A DNA stretch of 64,000 nucleotides from contig AP026164.1 of assembly GCA_030295235.1 (NCBI GenBank), forward strand, positions 1,984,001-2,048,000, written 5' to 3'. Each line of letters begins with the position of its first letter. Position 1 is the first letter of the stretch. Source of the stretch: Fistulifera solaris. Taxonomy: Eukaryota; Bacillariophyta; Bacillariophyceae; Naviculales; Stauroneidaceae. Under the pieces are notes generated by a model. The model did no database searches, was not told the origin of the DNA, and saw only the letters and a program-made list of their open reading frames with translations. Positions 10,807-21,134 of this stretch are shown piece by piece. A program made the position numbers and the translations under genes.

Positions 10807-12441
10807 TTACTCAAACATTGAGAAACCCATTCCAATCTGAAAACTTCTACGGTGGTCAACAGGTCCATATCGCAAAGGCCAGGCATAGGTAACGTCCAAG
10901 CGCGGACCTAACATTGTTGTAGAAAGACCAACGCCCACAGACGAACGGCTACTGGCCAGAACGTCACGGGGGGACACCACTTGCCACCGTGGTCGTGAAA
11001 GTATTTCAGCGCAGGTACCAACAGTTCCGAAGACAAACATGCGCGTTCCGGGTGCGGGAACAGCTGCACTCATCATAGCTGTGATCTTGTAGAAAAAGTC
11101 ACCACCAATGGCGTCTCCTGTAGAAGACTTGCATGTTTTGGCAGCTCGTGGACCCATGCCAGCTGGAGAAAATCCCTTAAAGTTCGATGGTCCTCCCATC
11201 AAGAAGCGATCGCTAAAGGACGCCGACGTTCGACACAGACCGTCAAAAGAAATCGTTTTCAAAACCCCGACAGATCCCATAGCGTGGAACGAGAAGGGTA
11301 ACGAGCTGTTTTGGGACCCTAAAAGCGACGGAACAGGGACATGTAGCGCCACATCGGCTTGGCTCTTTACAAAACCAGCGTCACCTGGCGGCACAGCCGC
11401 CTCTGTCTGTATTCGATACTGATAGCCACTCGTGGGAAAGTAGGGAGACGCCTCTGGATCAAAGCATTGGTTTCCTTCGACTCGCAGCGAGACACTGTGC
11501 TTGACGGATGGGCCCGAATGAGCTAAAACCTCTGGAGACGCATCAAAATGATAAGGCAAAGACGCGTGCCTTCGTGGTATAATATCACGAAACAACAAAC
11601 TCCATTCAATGCTAGCTCCGAATGGTGGAAGCGTCCGACGAGTTGTACTTGCGGTCACTGAAAGAAGCCTTTGGCATTCTCGGAAACTGCGGGTGAGTTC
11701 CCAATCCACAGTATCCCACACAGCCTTCGAGAGAAGTGAATATTGGCTTCCCGAAGGCAAAAGAAGAATCCAGTCGCGTAGAATAAATCCCGACGGCAAA
11801 GCGCTGTACAAAGGGCGCTGATGTTGCAGCGACCATGATGATATTTGGTGTGTATCCAGTGTGTATTGTAAATCGGTCGTATCCAAATACCCAGAAATGT
11901 TTCTCAGTCCAACACTGGCTTCGAGTTCCGCCGTTGGCAAAAAACTTGTATCATGTGTACTGCTGGCTCCAAACGGCGTTGATGTCTGTTGAAAGGCGTC
12001 GCGTTTAAGTCCACCGCCCAGGTAGAGCTTGTACCAGTTCTTTTCGTCCAGAGTCACGGTTAGCTTCCGTGATGGATCGCTTTTCTCGTCTTCAGAGCTT
12101 GTTGATCCTCCTAATTTAACCTGCACCGCATCAAAGCATCCCGATGCTTCCAATTGCTGCACAAAGCCAGCAACGGCTTCGACGGTTTCTCCCACCGATG
12201 TGGGAACCTCAAACAAAAGACCGGCTTCCAGCAATCGGTGCTGAATGAGTTCGGAATCCGTTCGGGGAGCGATACCCGCCTTGGTACTTTCAACAAGCGC
12301 GGGGAACGAAAATTGCGTTAGATATTGCGCCGCAAATTGCTGTACGCGTAGCTGCTGTTCAAGTTGCGCCTGCTCTTGCTGGAGCTGACGCATCCTGGCT
12401 TCGGTGGCTTGTTGTTGCGTCACAGAGGGAACTAGATTCAT
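10807..12441 (-). CDS. SAM50: SAM50-like Omp85 outer-membrane beta-barrel assembly protein
   Basis: The first ATG in frame gives 544 residues. A Gln/Glu-rich helix (residues 8-35) precedes one POTRA-like domain (about 60-150), which fits mitochondrial SAM50 better than multi-POTRA plastid Omp85 proteins. A long beta-rich barrel region follows with the Omp85 signature 'GGPSNFKGFSPAGMGPRA', and the protein ends in 'FQIGMGFSMFE', close to the usual aromatic-terminated last strand. The role would be insertion of beta-barrel proteins into the outer mitochondrial membrane. No signal peptide or plastid bipartite leader is seen. Confidence 0.85.
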   Translation of the reverse strand: MNLVPSVTQQQATEARMRQLQQEQAQLEQQLRVQQFAAQYLTQFSFPALVESTKAGIAPRTDSELIQHRLLEAGLLFEVPTSVGETVEAVAGFVQQLEASGCFDAVQVKLGGSTSSEDEKSDPSRKLTVTLDEKNWYKLYLGGGLKRDAFQQTSTPFGASSTHDTSFLPTAELEASVGLRNISGYLDTTDLQYTLDTHQISSWSLQHQRPLYSALPSGFILRDWILLLPSGSQYSLLSKAVWDTVDWELTRSFRECQRLLSVTASTTRRTLPPFGASIEWSLLFRDIIPRRHASLPYHFDASPEVLAHSGPSVKHSVSLRVEGNQCFDPEASPYFPTSGYQYRIQTEAAVPPGDAGFVKSQADVALHVPVPSLLGSQNSSLPFSFHAMGSVGVLKTISFDGLCRTSASFSDRFLMGGPSNFKGFSPAGMGPRAAKTCKSSTGDAIGGDFFYKITAMMSAAVPAPGTRMFVFGTVGTCAEILSRPRWQVVSPRDVLASSRSSVGVGLSTTMLGPRLDVTYAWPLRYGPVDHRRSFQIGMGFSMFE

Positions 12442-12871
12442 GGTGCTGATTCCGCCTCGGTCCTCGGGCTTTTGATTATATACAGATTTATTTACAGGAG
12501 AATGGATCGATTTCCTCAAGGTAAGTCTTTTGTATTACTGAAGTATGGAATGCCTCCAATTCGATGTCGAAGTTGATGGATAACAAACACAAATGTGCGT
12601 CCGTTCCGAAATAAGCACACGGGACACGGGCACACGGCACATCACATACACGATACACGGGTGACCGCCGCCGTCTGATCGTCAACGGTAGAATCTTTTC
12701 TATGCAAGCCAAGTCATGAGTCGTCAGTCATGATTTGTCTAAAGAATAGCACTGGGCATTGGAGATGGGATTTGGTCATAAACCAGCATGACAACCGTAA
12801 GACATTTGAATACGGCTCAATCTTCATAAGTTACTACTCCATACATTTGTTATTTGCATTACTAACTCGAT
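12442..12871. other. Intergenic upstream of SAM50
   Basis: Promoter region of SAM50 and 3' flank of ASF1. An open stretch of the SAM50 frame continues to about 12519 without an ATG. No separate gene seen. Confidence 0.5.
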
Positions 12872-13705
12872 TCATTCATCCATTTCCATAGTAGCCGCTG
12901 TCGACGGAGTGCCCTCTTGCAAAGGTAAATCCTTGAGTAGTGATTGAGATTGATCGATCATCGGCTCTGTGTTTTCCACGGTCGCATCACCCCATGGAAT
13001 TGGAAATTTCGTCACGCGTGGCTTATCGGCCAAGATTTGCCGTTGCACGCGTCCCAAATGCCGGCTCGGATCAAAGTTCTTTTGCGCCAGCTCCGGATCT
13101 TCCGTCGGTTCTTCCGGAATGTATTCGTTGTTGACGTAGTACCCAATACGCACAAACTCTCTTTCCCGGTACGAACAAGTCACCAAGACAACCGTGACGC
13201 CTAAAATTTCTTCCGCCGGGAGTTTGTCGACCCGTGGCGCGTCGGCTTGGAGGACAAATTTGTTCAAACCGACGGGGACGGGGCCGACGAGAATTTCGTC
13301 CAGTACCTGGTCTTGGTGAGAATCGTAAGCGGATCCAACGTATAGAACTTTCCATTCGAGGTCTACAGGTAATAGGAAAGAAATGGTTTGTGAGTCTTTG
13401 CGTATATTGAACGAGAAATGTACTGCAATGTCGGACGAGCATTGTGATCATAAAGTCTTTTTTGTCTTCTGCATTGCTCACTTGTCATCAAAACCAGCAG
13501 CACTTACCATCGTCGAGCTCTTGTAAGCATTCGAATGTAATTTCAAATTGAAAAGGATTCGAAAAACTGGTTGGATTGTCTAAAACGGACTATCATTCGC
13601 ATTCGGAGCAATGAAAAGCGTGAGAAAATGGTTCTTTCGCAAAAAGTGGAACTATACGAAATAAAGCACTTGACCTACCATGTTAGTTACATTTACCAAA
13701 GCCAT
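12872..13705 (-). CDS. ASF1: ASF1 histone chaperone (three exons)
   Basis: Histone H3-H4 chaperone of replication and transcription. Exons: 13679-13705, 13508-13589 and 12872-13362, with GT-AG introns of 89 and 145 nt. Spliced, it begins 'MALVNVTNMSVLDNPTSF', continues 'NPFQFEITFECLQELDDDLE' and 'WKVLYVGSAYDSHQDQVLD', then 'VGPVPVGLNKFVLQADAP' and 'GVTVVLVTCSYREREFVRIG', all Asf1 hallmarks in order. The immunoglobulin-like core ends near residue 155; the acidic tail is short and ends 'TMEMDE'. Junctions agree with the family without any frame repair. Confidence 0.95.
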
Positions 13706-14130
13706 GATGACAAATTTAATTAAAATTTTGAAAAGAAAGAATCAAAGACGATGGTCACGTTCCAAATATAATGAATGAATGAATGGTGCAGTTGCGTGCA
13801 ACGTCAAAGAAATGAAGCGCTTTTTTGTCCTGTCGACCATCTCTTGCATAAAACCGGCTCACATTATTTTTTCCCGCCAAAGGCGGAAATTCAAAGAAAC
13901 TGTAAGTGCCGTATCCTACTTTTTTTACACTTTAAACAAAGCTCAGTTGTATCGGCCCGCGTCAATCCCACCATTTAATTAGAAAAATATGTATCTGACC
14001 GGTGTCGATATTTTTAGACTCATAGGTCAGACTAGTAACAATAGTTAGGTAAGGAGTTGTCTCTAGTTAGCTTCAAGAGCACTGCACAAGATACATTTTC
14101 AGACTTAGCCTATCGTTCCTAAAAGAAAAC
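13706..14130. other. Intergenic upstream of ASF1
   Basis: ASF1 promoter side. No gene or clear repeat found. Confidence 0.4.
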
Positions 14131-14674
14131 TTAAGCGAGTTTTGTCCACCATTTTGAAGAAAGACTTGGTGAAGGCAAAAACTTGTCAAGATCGTAATCT
14201 GGTTCCAACTGACGCATTCTGCCCTCATCGATGGACAACAAAATATGCCCCCAGCATATCAAGATACCCAGTTTCATAGGAAGAACAAAAGTAGCAACTT
14301 TTCTGCGAAATCCTATCGGATAATGCGTATACAAACTCCAGAAAAAGGACCCAACCTAGGGGAGTTCACAGGGAAAACAAAAGCGTCGTCAATCTTCATA
14401 GCAACGTGATTTTGATTCTGGTCCAAAATCAGCATAAAAGTGTCTTGCTGCTTAAGCCATCTATGATATATTACGAGATCGCCTCCGGATTCGGACCCGA
14501 AGAACTTTGCGGCAACTCTCTCTCGCAATCGAATACCCAGACCAAGATGCTCATGATTTCTGGCGGGGCCACAATGAGATTTGCGGACTGCGTGTCATTG
14601 TTTTTTAAGTAGAACCTCATGTTATGCCAGCAATGCGGTCTAAACTTCTGCGGTAGTCGTTGGACGGCTGTCAT
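14131..14674 (-). CDS. Possible unknown gene with frame breaks
   Basis: Three adjacent minus-strand frames chain together with two single-base shifts, one of them next to the T5 run near 14347. The chained text includes 'LGLGIRLRERVAAKFFGSES', 'IYHRWLKQQDTFMLILDQNQ', a hydrophobic stretch 'VLPMKLGILICWGHILL' and the end 'SLSSKWWTKLA'. Composition looks coding and the shifts resemble those in firm genes nearby, but I recognise no family, and the start could lie further upstream. It may equally be a decayed gene. Confidence 0.3.
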
Positions 14675-15600
14675 TTTGTAGCTAGGTCAGACCTTGTAAA
14701 TCCAATAGTGAAAATGCTAGCTCTCTTGCTGGTACCGTTGATACAAGCCCCTGTCGCTTTTGTTGACACCATTCGCTCCTACTTTCTATCAAGAAGTTAT
14801 GAAAGTTGGGCAGTTCTCCGCTTCGTCGAGTAGCGGAGACTCGCGGGACTGGTTGCTTTGTTGTGTTTGTTGCTTCGACCCTTCTTTCCCTTGTTGCGTC
14901 CTTTGTGGTGCGGCATGTTTCATTGTTCAGAGGTTGCCATTGAAAATCGACAGAAGAAGATACAACATACGATGACGATTGCGAAATACAATCTTAGTTT
15001 TCTCTCACACGCAAGGATTGCGGAGGCAGAATCATCCTTTCTTCGCTCATCACACTTCGGTCAGTGAGAAAAATCATTGCCGTTGACAAGTATCTGTCTG
15101 AACGGTTTCACACCCCCGCACCGTCCGCAACGCGGCCCGGCCTTGCCGAAACATCATGGTCGTAGGTATTCGTAGAAATATGAGTGTTATAGAGAAGAAA
15201 TGTTGCAAAAGGTTCAAACGAGAAGAACTACGTGCAAGAGTCGAACGATTTTTTTTGAAACCACGGTTCCTCGCCTCGCCTCGCCGTGAGAAAGGGAGTA
15301 AATAATTAGAATATCGTACTGGTACCGGTACCTGGTAGCTATTTCGTAGCGTTTGCCCCTAGCTCTCTTCCGTCTGGGCTTAAATGATACACAACACACA
15401 ACCCGAGTAAAGACTGGACTAAGAGCCGTTCCTCCGTCACTACGAAGTGGAGAAAATAATACTAAAAGGACAAGTTTGAAAAACATAAAAATTATCATAA
15501 GGTACCGTTGTGATAATTTGTCAGTAAACCTAACCCAGCGACCAAAGTCCAGCTAGGGAAACTTTCTTCATTCGAATTTCTAGTCGTTTTCTTACTTCAA
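14675..15600. other. Intergenic, no gene recognised
   Basis: Contains a short CGCCT-type microrepeat at about 15269-15286 and a GGTACC palindrome at 15318-15336. Short frames here have no family resemblance. Confidence 0.5.
15318..15336. promoter_or_regulatory. GGTACC palindrome
   Basis: 'ACTGGTACCGGTACCTGGTA' type site in non-coding DNA; one of several similar intergenic sites in this window. Function unknown. Confidence 0.4.
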
Positions 15601-17697
15601 TCAAATAATGAATAATAGAGAACGTTGATGATCTACAAAAGCTTGCGCTTCTTTTTTCTTCTTTTGTGCCACAGCCGTTGGCACTTCCACGTTCTCAAAC
15701 GACATTTCCACTTTTTCAACCTTCATATCATCCACATCCACGAATTGACTACGGCGAATCGGTTCCGCTTCTCGAGGGACGTAATTATGTTGATGACGGA
15801 CTTCATCCCTCCGTGATCGCATCATCATTTCCCGCTCTTGTTTTTCCTTTTCCTGTCGCTCCTCTTCCCGTTTCCACAGGCCAGGTTCGGGATCCACACA
15901 ATCGGGAACTTGGCCGATCACGGATGCCGCCACGAATCCAAATCGACTCCCGCAGTCGACCAACACATCCGGCACGGGTCGTTCACTTGCGGCTTCCCAT
16001 GCTTTCATCATGTACTCGTCGTGCACTTTCGCTTGTTCGGCGGAAAGATACTCAACATGCTTCTTGAGCAGATGTTTGTGCAAAAAGGAAGTGTCTTTAA
16101 AAAGTTTGTGACAGAAGTGGAAGGAGCAACGCGCTCTTTGATCGTCATCAAGCATGGAATGATCGTGGAGCCATTTATCGCGAACTTGATCTTCGGCGGA
16201 TATTATCTCGTTGGCCTCCTGCATAACTTCTGGTGCAAGTCCCAGCTCTAGTGACACTTGTTCGTCACCCGCGACAACAGAGACCAATCCATCAACTCGC
16301 TCACATTCTTCCAGTGCTCGCTGTATACTGTCATCTAGTCTCTGTACAAGCAAATCTTTTACGGCTTCTCCATTATTGTCCAAATTCTTAGCTTCATCGG
16401 CGGCCCGTTTCAGCGTGGCATCTGCATCTTGTAACCGCAGGTGTATCGTACTGGAGGGATGTCGGCCGGTTAGAGTATCGACGACTGCTTTAGCGGGCTG
16501 ATCACACCCGTTGTAAAAGGAAACCAAATGAACGCGTCTTAGATAGGCAATGCAAACGTCTAACACGTCTTCCACACTGGCGTCATTCAACTTGTCGCCA
16601 AACAATTTTCCCAGCACGGCATCAATTCCACAGTCGGTCGGGATATGTCGCTTGCGGTCTAACGATTGTGCCAATCGGAGTGCGGCAGCTTGATCTGTCG
16701 CGCAACGCGTCGTGGAACTAAGAGCCGCCGTTAAGACGGACGTGGTTGTAGACCCCGTTCGTAGACGCTGGACCGCGACAAACGATTTTTTGATGGGAAC
16801 CGTCGATCCGTTGGGTGGTGCACCCCCGCGACCGTCGTCATCGTACTCGAGTCTTCCATACGGATCTGAAGAATCGACATCTAAATTGATTATTTCGTCC
16901 AGGTCATCTTCCTTACGGGGCACGGAACGATTCTTGCGCGATGACGAAGTTTTGCACAAAGTGGTCCATATATCTTGTACAACGGAAGCTTGTCCCACCA
17001 CAATGGCTTGCCTTTGCAAAACAGAAGCCCCCGTGGTGGGGATGAATGATCCCGCATAAACTACCAAATCAGGTTGTTTCAAATCAGGGAGAGTGGAATG
17101 ATTCAGAATGGCGATCACTAGCTGTTCATTTGTCACGACACTGGGAATATCCGAAATCAAAAGAGCTGTTTCAGTACTACCGGGTTGTTGCCAAGAAAAC
17201 AAATGCGAAATGGGCGGCGCCGAAATGTTGCTTGATTTGACTCCACCACCGAGCTTGGCTCCTGTCAGAAAGGACGCTTCGTCTTTGACCATTTGTTGCC
17301 ACAATGCCCGAGCTTCTTCTACCGATCGATTGCGTTCCAAGACGACAAAGCGTTGTCGTCCTAATGGAGAGTAACGCGATCGAAACCACGTATCATCGAG
17401 GTGCTTGTTGAAGAAAGCACGAATATAGTTCAAGCAGTAACTGCGTCGATACGCCTCGTATGCCGTCTCGTCTGTCGGATTGTTCTTTTCTTTCCACAAG
17501 AATTCGCAGAGCAGAGGTTCCTTTGCGTATTCAAGTGAAGGGTGCACATTTGTTTTCCTCCGTTCGGGAGACATGTGACGCGGTGAAGCCGTTGATGGCC
17601 GATGTCGGTGATGATGATGATGCGGCCCTCGACGCTCATAGAAATCATCCTCGTTACGGCCTCCAGGAACCTCACGACCAAATTCGTCGACGACCAT
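15601..17697 (-). CDS. ARS2: SERRATE/ARS2-like nuclear RNA-processing factor
   Basis: 698 residues in one exon. ARS2/SERRATE links the nuclear cap-binding complex to RNA processing, small-RNA biogenesis and decay. The N-terminus is basic and His-rich (residues 20-50). An ARS2 helical region is at about 65-115 ('YCLNYIRAFFNKHLDDTWFR'). The core contains 'CIAYLRRVHLVSFYNGCD', the family's 'YLRxVH..YY' motif. A zinc-finger segment lies near residues 560-585 ('RCSFHFCHKLF' ... 'HKHLLKKH'), followed by a charged C-terminal tail. Length and domain order fit the family. Neighbouring SDF2 is divergently transcribed. Confidence 0.9.
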   Translation of the reverse strand: MVVDEFGREVPGGRNEDDFYERRGPHHHHHRHRPSTASPRHMSPERRKTNVHPSLEYAKEPLLCEFLWKEKNNPTDETAYEAYRRSYCLNYIRAFFNKHLDDTWFRSRYSPLGRQRFVVLERNRSVEEARALWQQMVKDEASFLTGAKLGGGVKSSNISAPPISHLFSWQQPGSTETALLISDIPSVVTNEQLVIAILNHSTLPDLKQPDLVVYAGSFIPTTGASVLQRQAIVVGQASVVQDIWTTLCKTSSSRKNRSVPRKEDDLDEIINLDVDSSDPYGRLEYDDDGRGGAPPNGSTVPIKKSFVAVQRLRTGSTTTSVLTAALSSTTRCATDQAAALRLAQSLDRKRHIPTDCGIDAVLGKLFGDKLNDASVEDVLDVCIAYLRRVHLVSFYNGCDQPAKAVVDTLTGRHPSSTIHLRLQDADATLKRAADEAKNLDNNGEAVKDLLVQRLDDSIQRALEECERVDGLVSVVAGDEQVSLELGLAPEVMQEANEIISAEDQVRDKWLHDHSMLDDDQRARCSFHFCHKLFKDTSFLHKHLLKKHVEYLSAEQAKVHDEYMMKAWEAASERPVPDVLVDCGSRFGFVAASVIGQVPDCVDPEPGLWKREEERQEKEKQEREMMMRSRRDEVRHQHNYVPREAEPIRRSQFVDVDDMKVEKVEMSFENVEVPTAVAQKKKKEAQAFVDHQRSLLFII

Positions 17698-17972
17698 GAT
17701 CCCTTTTGATTTACAATTTCTTTAAACGAAAACACACAACGCGGGCCTTTATGTTTATCGATTGATTAATAGCAACGATTGCATTGCGGAACGTCGCAAT
17801 GGGCACTGGAGGCAGAGGCAGGAGGCAGTAGATCTGCGGGTAGCTGACGGACGGAATTACTTCCACGTGGCATTCCTTTATAAGAAACTTGTTTCATGTC
17901 ACATCGAGTATGATCAGTATAAACACAAAACGATCGAGGAGTAAGGAGAAAAAGTCACCTTTCGCTCTCACC

Positions 17973-18796
17973 ATGGCAAAACACCACGATACACAACAGA
18001 ACAGAAACGACAATCAATCATTAAAGGTCATTGCACATAAAATGTTCCTCCTACTAACAATTCTCCTAGCTACCTTAGGAGTGTCAAGCGGTACGTGAAA
18101 ATCATATCGATCATTTTAGCACGGTTTGTTCATCGTCGAAATTCCCTCTTTTGCGCCGTTTCTACAGTCTTTACTCAGCGTTTTGCGCTTTCTGCAGCGG
18201 ACGAAAATGCCGTCACGTGCGGATCGGTCATTAAAATTCAACAAACTGATACAGGTTACTTTCTAAACTCCGAAACGAAGAATCTAAACGCGGGAAGTGG
18301 TCAACAAATTGTGACGTTTGTGAGTGACGCGGCGACGCACAATACGTTGTGGTGGGTGCGGCCCGCCGATCATGCCACACCCAGCAGTGAATATCCCGCC
18401 GGAGCCACCTGTCGATTGGCGGAACCGATCAAATGCGGCTCTTTAATTCGCTTGACGCATCAATCGACTCGACGTAATTTGCATTCACATAAAGTAGAAT
18501 CAGTGCTCAGCAAACAGCAAGAAGTCACAGCATTCGGTCAAGGAGACGGGTTTGGCGACGGAGGCGATGACTGGAGAGTTGTTTGTCATGATAAATATTG
18601 GATGCGCGGTGCACCGGTGCGGTTGCAGCACAAAGACACTGGCTTCTTTTTAGGGACGGCCAAGTCGTTGGAGTTCAATCGGGATACTTGTGGAAGTCAT
18701 TGCCCTATCATGAACCATCTGGAAGGTTTTGCACGAAAAGAAGAAGACAGTCATTCCTTGTTGAAAACAGAAATGGGAATTCATATTTCTAAGTAA
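17973..18796 (+). CDS. SDF2: SDF2-like MIR-domain protein of the ER (two exons)
   Basis: Exon 1 (17973-18090) encodes a short N-terminus and a hydrophobic signal segment 'MFLLLTILLATLGVSS'. A 107-nt intron (18091-18197) is removed. Exon 2 begins 'ADENAVTCGSVIKIQ', so the intron lies almost at the predicted signal cleavage site. Three MIR repeats follow with typical 'SVIKIQQTDTGYFLNS', 'SLIRLTHQSTRRNLHSH' and 'APVRLQHKDTGFFLGT', and a conserved Cys pair in 'CGSHCPIMNHLEGFARK'. The product (238 residues) should be a soluble ER protein of quality control, paired elsewhere with an ERdj3-type chaperone. No KDEL-type end is seen. Confidence 0.92.
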
Positions 18797-18977
18797 ATAA
18801 AACGACAATTCAAAGAGTTATAAAGCATTAGAGAGTCATTTTGTGCAACCTATTGTAACAGTTACATGCGCATCTATAGCTGGGATGAGTGAGCTTCATC
18901 ACGGTGACGCTTCCTACTCGCAACTGCTGTCATCCTCCCCATAACTGTCTTCATCATCTCCCAAGCTGCTGATGTCG

Positions 18978-20483
18978 CTATCGCATCGCTTCAGAGGCTC
19001 GACCGGCCATGGGGCGGTGGAAAACAAGACTTCCGTTTCCAAAGCCTCCACTTGTTTTTTGCAACGCAGTCAATCCTTCGGCGCAATCATTGTTTTCGAT
19101 ACGAGATAGTAGGTCTTGCGCTCTTGCAAACTGCTCGATCGCGCGAGCCGGTGTGCCCATACATCCGATGGTTCGTGCGTCCTCGCGGAAGCAAATAAAG
19201 GAGGGAATGGAGTTTTGCTTATGATTTTCTGGCAACGAGTAGAGAGGAGAGCTTTGTAACACCATTTCCCGAAATGCATCTTGTGACATATTGTGGAGGT
19301 CATCTTTCTTAGCGGCGGCAACAACACGAGCAACCAAAGGTGTTGCGATAGGGGACAAGGCTTCATTCTTCGGCCGAATTCGAGACTTTGGAGCGAAACA
19401 TGGCGTTGTAGGCACAAAGTCGCTACCTAGTTTCGATTCAACAACTTGACCCTCCGGGGTTGTTGTCGCCGGGGACGACGCTGCATTCTTTGCTCGCCTG
19501 GGTGACTTAAAGGAAAAACAGGGTGTCGCAGGCTCAAATCCCTTGTCCAGAACCGGAGGCGCCGATGATGACGTGCTGGCGGCACTTGCGTCCAAGAGGC
19601 TGTTCTGGATTCCAGAATCGACCAAACCTTGACTATCAAAAGCTGAGTCCTGTGGTTGGTGGACACGGCGAGAAAAATCCACGAAAACGGAACGTTGCGC
19701 CTTTACCGGCGGCAGTTCGAATGTCTGATCGTGCTGGCTACATCTCGTTGCAATGCGTTCTGATGCTTGATAACCACCGTTGCTAGCACACAAGACAGAG
19801 TTAATCTTTGCTGCTAGCTCTTTGTCGTGCAGAATGCCGTGTCCCGGGGAAAGCCTTGTGGTACTCCTACTTAAAACATAGTTGATGTTGTCGGCCAAAG
19901 TATCGTCGTCACTGATATTGAGATGTTTGGTGGACGTCCCGCTCAAAAGAAAATCAATACTTTCAGCCAGAATGCTGTCTTCGTCACAATTTTTCAGCAT
20001 ACGGTCTTTCTTCATGCTAACAGATTTCCGCGAGTGGAACGACACTTGACGGGGACAGAACGACAACTCACGCACGGGCATTTCCCGGTCGGAAATGAAC
20101 TCTTTCACAATGCGCTTAGGATACTTCGATAAAGAGTCACGAGGAGAACTCGATTCGGTTGTCGAAACAGATGCCACCTGGTCCGTCGTGCTACTGCCTT
20201 CGTTTCTTGGGTAAAACGTTTGTGTTACAGATGCATTCTCGATGACGCTTTTCTTGGAGCCCTTTTCAAAAATGGCTCGAAAAAGCCAGCGTGCACTTGG
20301 ATTATTGGATAATCCACGAAGGGAGTGCTGTCGTCCTGAGTTGTATCCCCTCGACTTGAGCTCAGTAAGCGAAACGGGAGCGGAATCATCAGACGACACA
20401 GAAGTATGAGATGCTTGGCGATTTCCTTTCAGCATAGACCGACGATCGTGGTGCATGAAACCGCCAGAGTTCTCTCCTTCCAT
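18978..20483 (-). CDS. Unknown protein with LA-xx-I repeats (paralogue A)
   Basis: 501 residues, Ser-rich and mostly disordered. Three copies of a short helical repeat occur at residues 167-182 ('DEDSILAESIDFLLSG'), 192-206 ('DDDTLADNINYVLSR') and 220-234 ('DKELAAKINSVLCAS'). A block 'KRIVKEFISDRE' lies at 123-134. Two copies of a TPCF repeat (about 314-340 and 354-381) each contain SP/TP sites. The next gene downstream-to-upstream (21135-22703) shares the first two motifs, so the two are diverged tandem paralogues. No enzyme motif is present and I recognise no named family. SP/TP clusters suggest phosphoregulation, which is inference. Confidence 0.75.
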   Translation of the reverse strand: MEGENSGGFMHHDRRSMLKGNRQASHTSVSSDDSAPVSLTELKSRGYNSGRQHSLRGLSNNPSARWLFRAIFEKGSKKSVIENASVTQTFYPRNEGSSTTDQVASVSTTESSSPRDSLSKYPKRIVKEFISDREMPVRELSFCPRQVSFHSRKSVSMKKDRMLKNCDEDSILAESIDFLLSGTSTKHLNISDDDTLADNINYVLSRSTTRLSPGHGILHDKELAAKINSVLCASNGGYQASERIATRCSQHDQTFELPPVKAQRSVFVDFSRRVHQPQDSAFDSQGLVDSGIQNSLLDASAASTSSSAPPVLDKGFEPATPCFSFKSPRRAKNAASSPATTTPEGQVVESKLGSDFVPTTPCFAPKSRIRPKNEALSPIATPLVARVVAAAKKDDLHNMSQDAFREMVLQSSPLYSLPENHKQNSIPSFICFREDARTIGCMGTPARAIEQFARAQDLLSRIENNDCAEGLTALQKTSGGFGNGSLVFHRPMAGRASEAMR

Positions 20484-21134
20484 TTTTATTCTGATGCTCT
20501 TTATTAGTCTTCAACGTCGAAACTTTACGCTATGAAGGCTAACAACGGATGAAACGAATGATACGTTGATGTTTTGTTGATGACAAGGGCTTTTCCGCCT
20601 GCGAGCTAGGAACAAAACGAAAAATGCCTCGCAAACTGAAAAAACTAGACACTCGCAGCTCGCACTACTCAAAGTCCCAGTATCATCCAGTCACCGATCC
20701 CCAAGGCCGTGTCTCAACTGATAGTTGGGGAGTGCAACTGTGAATCTTTAACCATTTTACTTATTAACCCCACATGGCGCGCGCTCATTCATCCTTCATC
20801 CTGCCCCTAACCTTACTTCGAGGTGGAGAAGCGTACTACGTACAAAGTACTCCGTACTCATTATTAGCGTTACAAGATTGTAAAGTACTACCAGTACCGT
20901 ATCTAACAAAATCATCTCCCGTCTACGTTACCTGTATGGTACCGGTTCTCGAGCAAAAATAATTTTCTCACTCAAAATCATCTTTCCGCACCAGTTGCTG
21001 AACAATTTTATATGGATAGTGCAAAACAAGGAAGACACCAACTTTCATGCACACTACAGCTAGACACATCTGTTACGCCATGAACGTGAGTGGCAACAGG
21101 GCCATTAAAATTAAATTGTGAGAAGGCTTATTAA
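20484..21134. other. Intergenic between the two paralogues
   Basis: Promoter side of paralogue A. It is rich in GTAC palindromes between 20831 and 20947. No gene called. Confidence 0.5.
20831..20947. promoter_or_regulatory. Cluster of GTAC-containing sites
   Basis: At least seven GTAC tetramers occur in about 115 bp, including 'GCGTACTACGTACAAAGTAC' and 'GGTACCGG'. They lie upstream of paralogue A. Related sites recur in other intergenic regions of the window. Confidence 0.4.

Noticed and set aside
11108-11422. Plus-strand 104-codon frame inside SAM50
   Set aside because: Antisense shadow of the beta-barrel coding sequence.
20774-20962. Small plus-strand frame between the two paralogues
   Set aside because: Short, made largely of the GTAC-rich tract; no homology.
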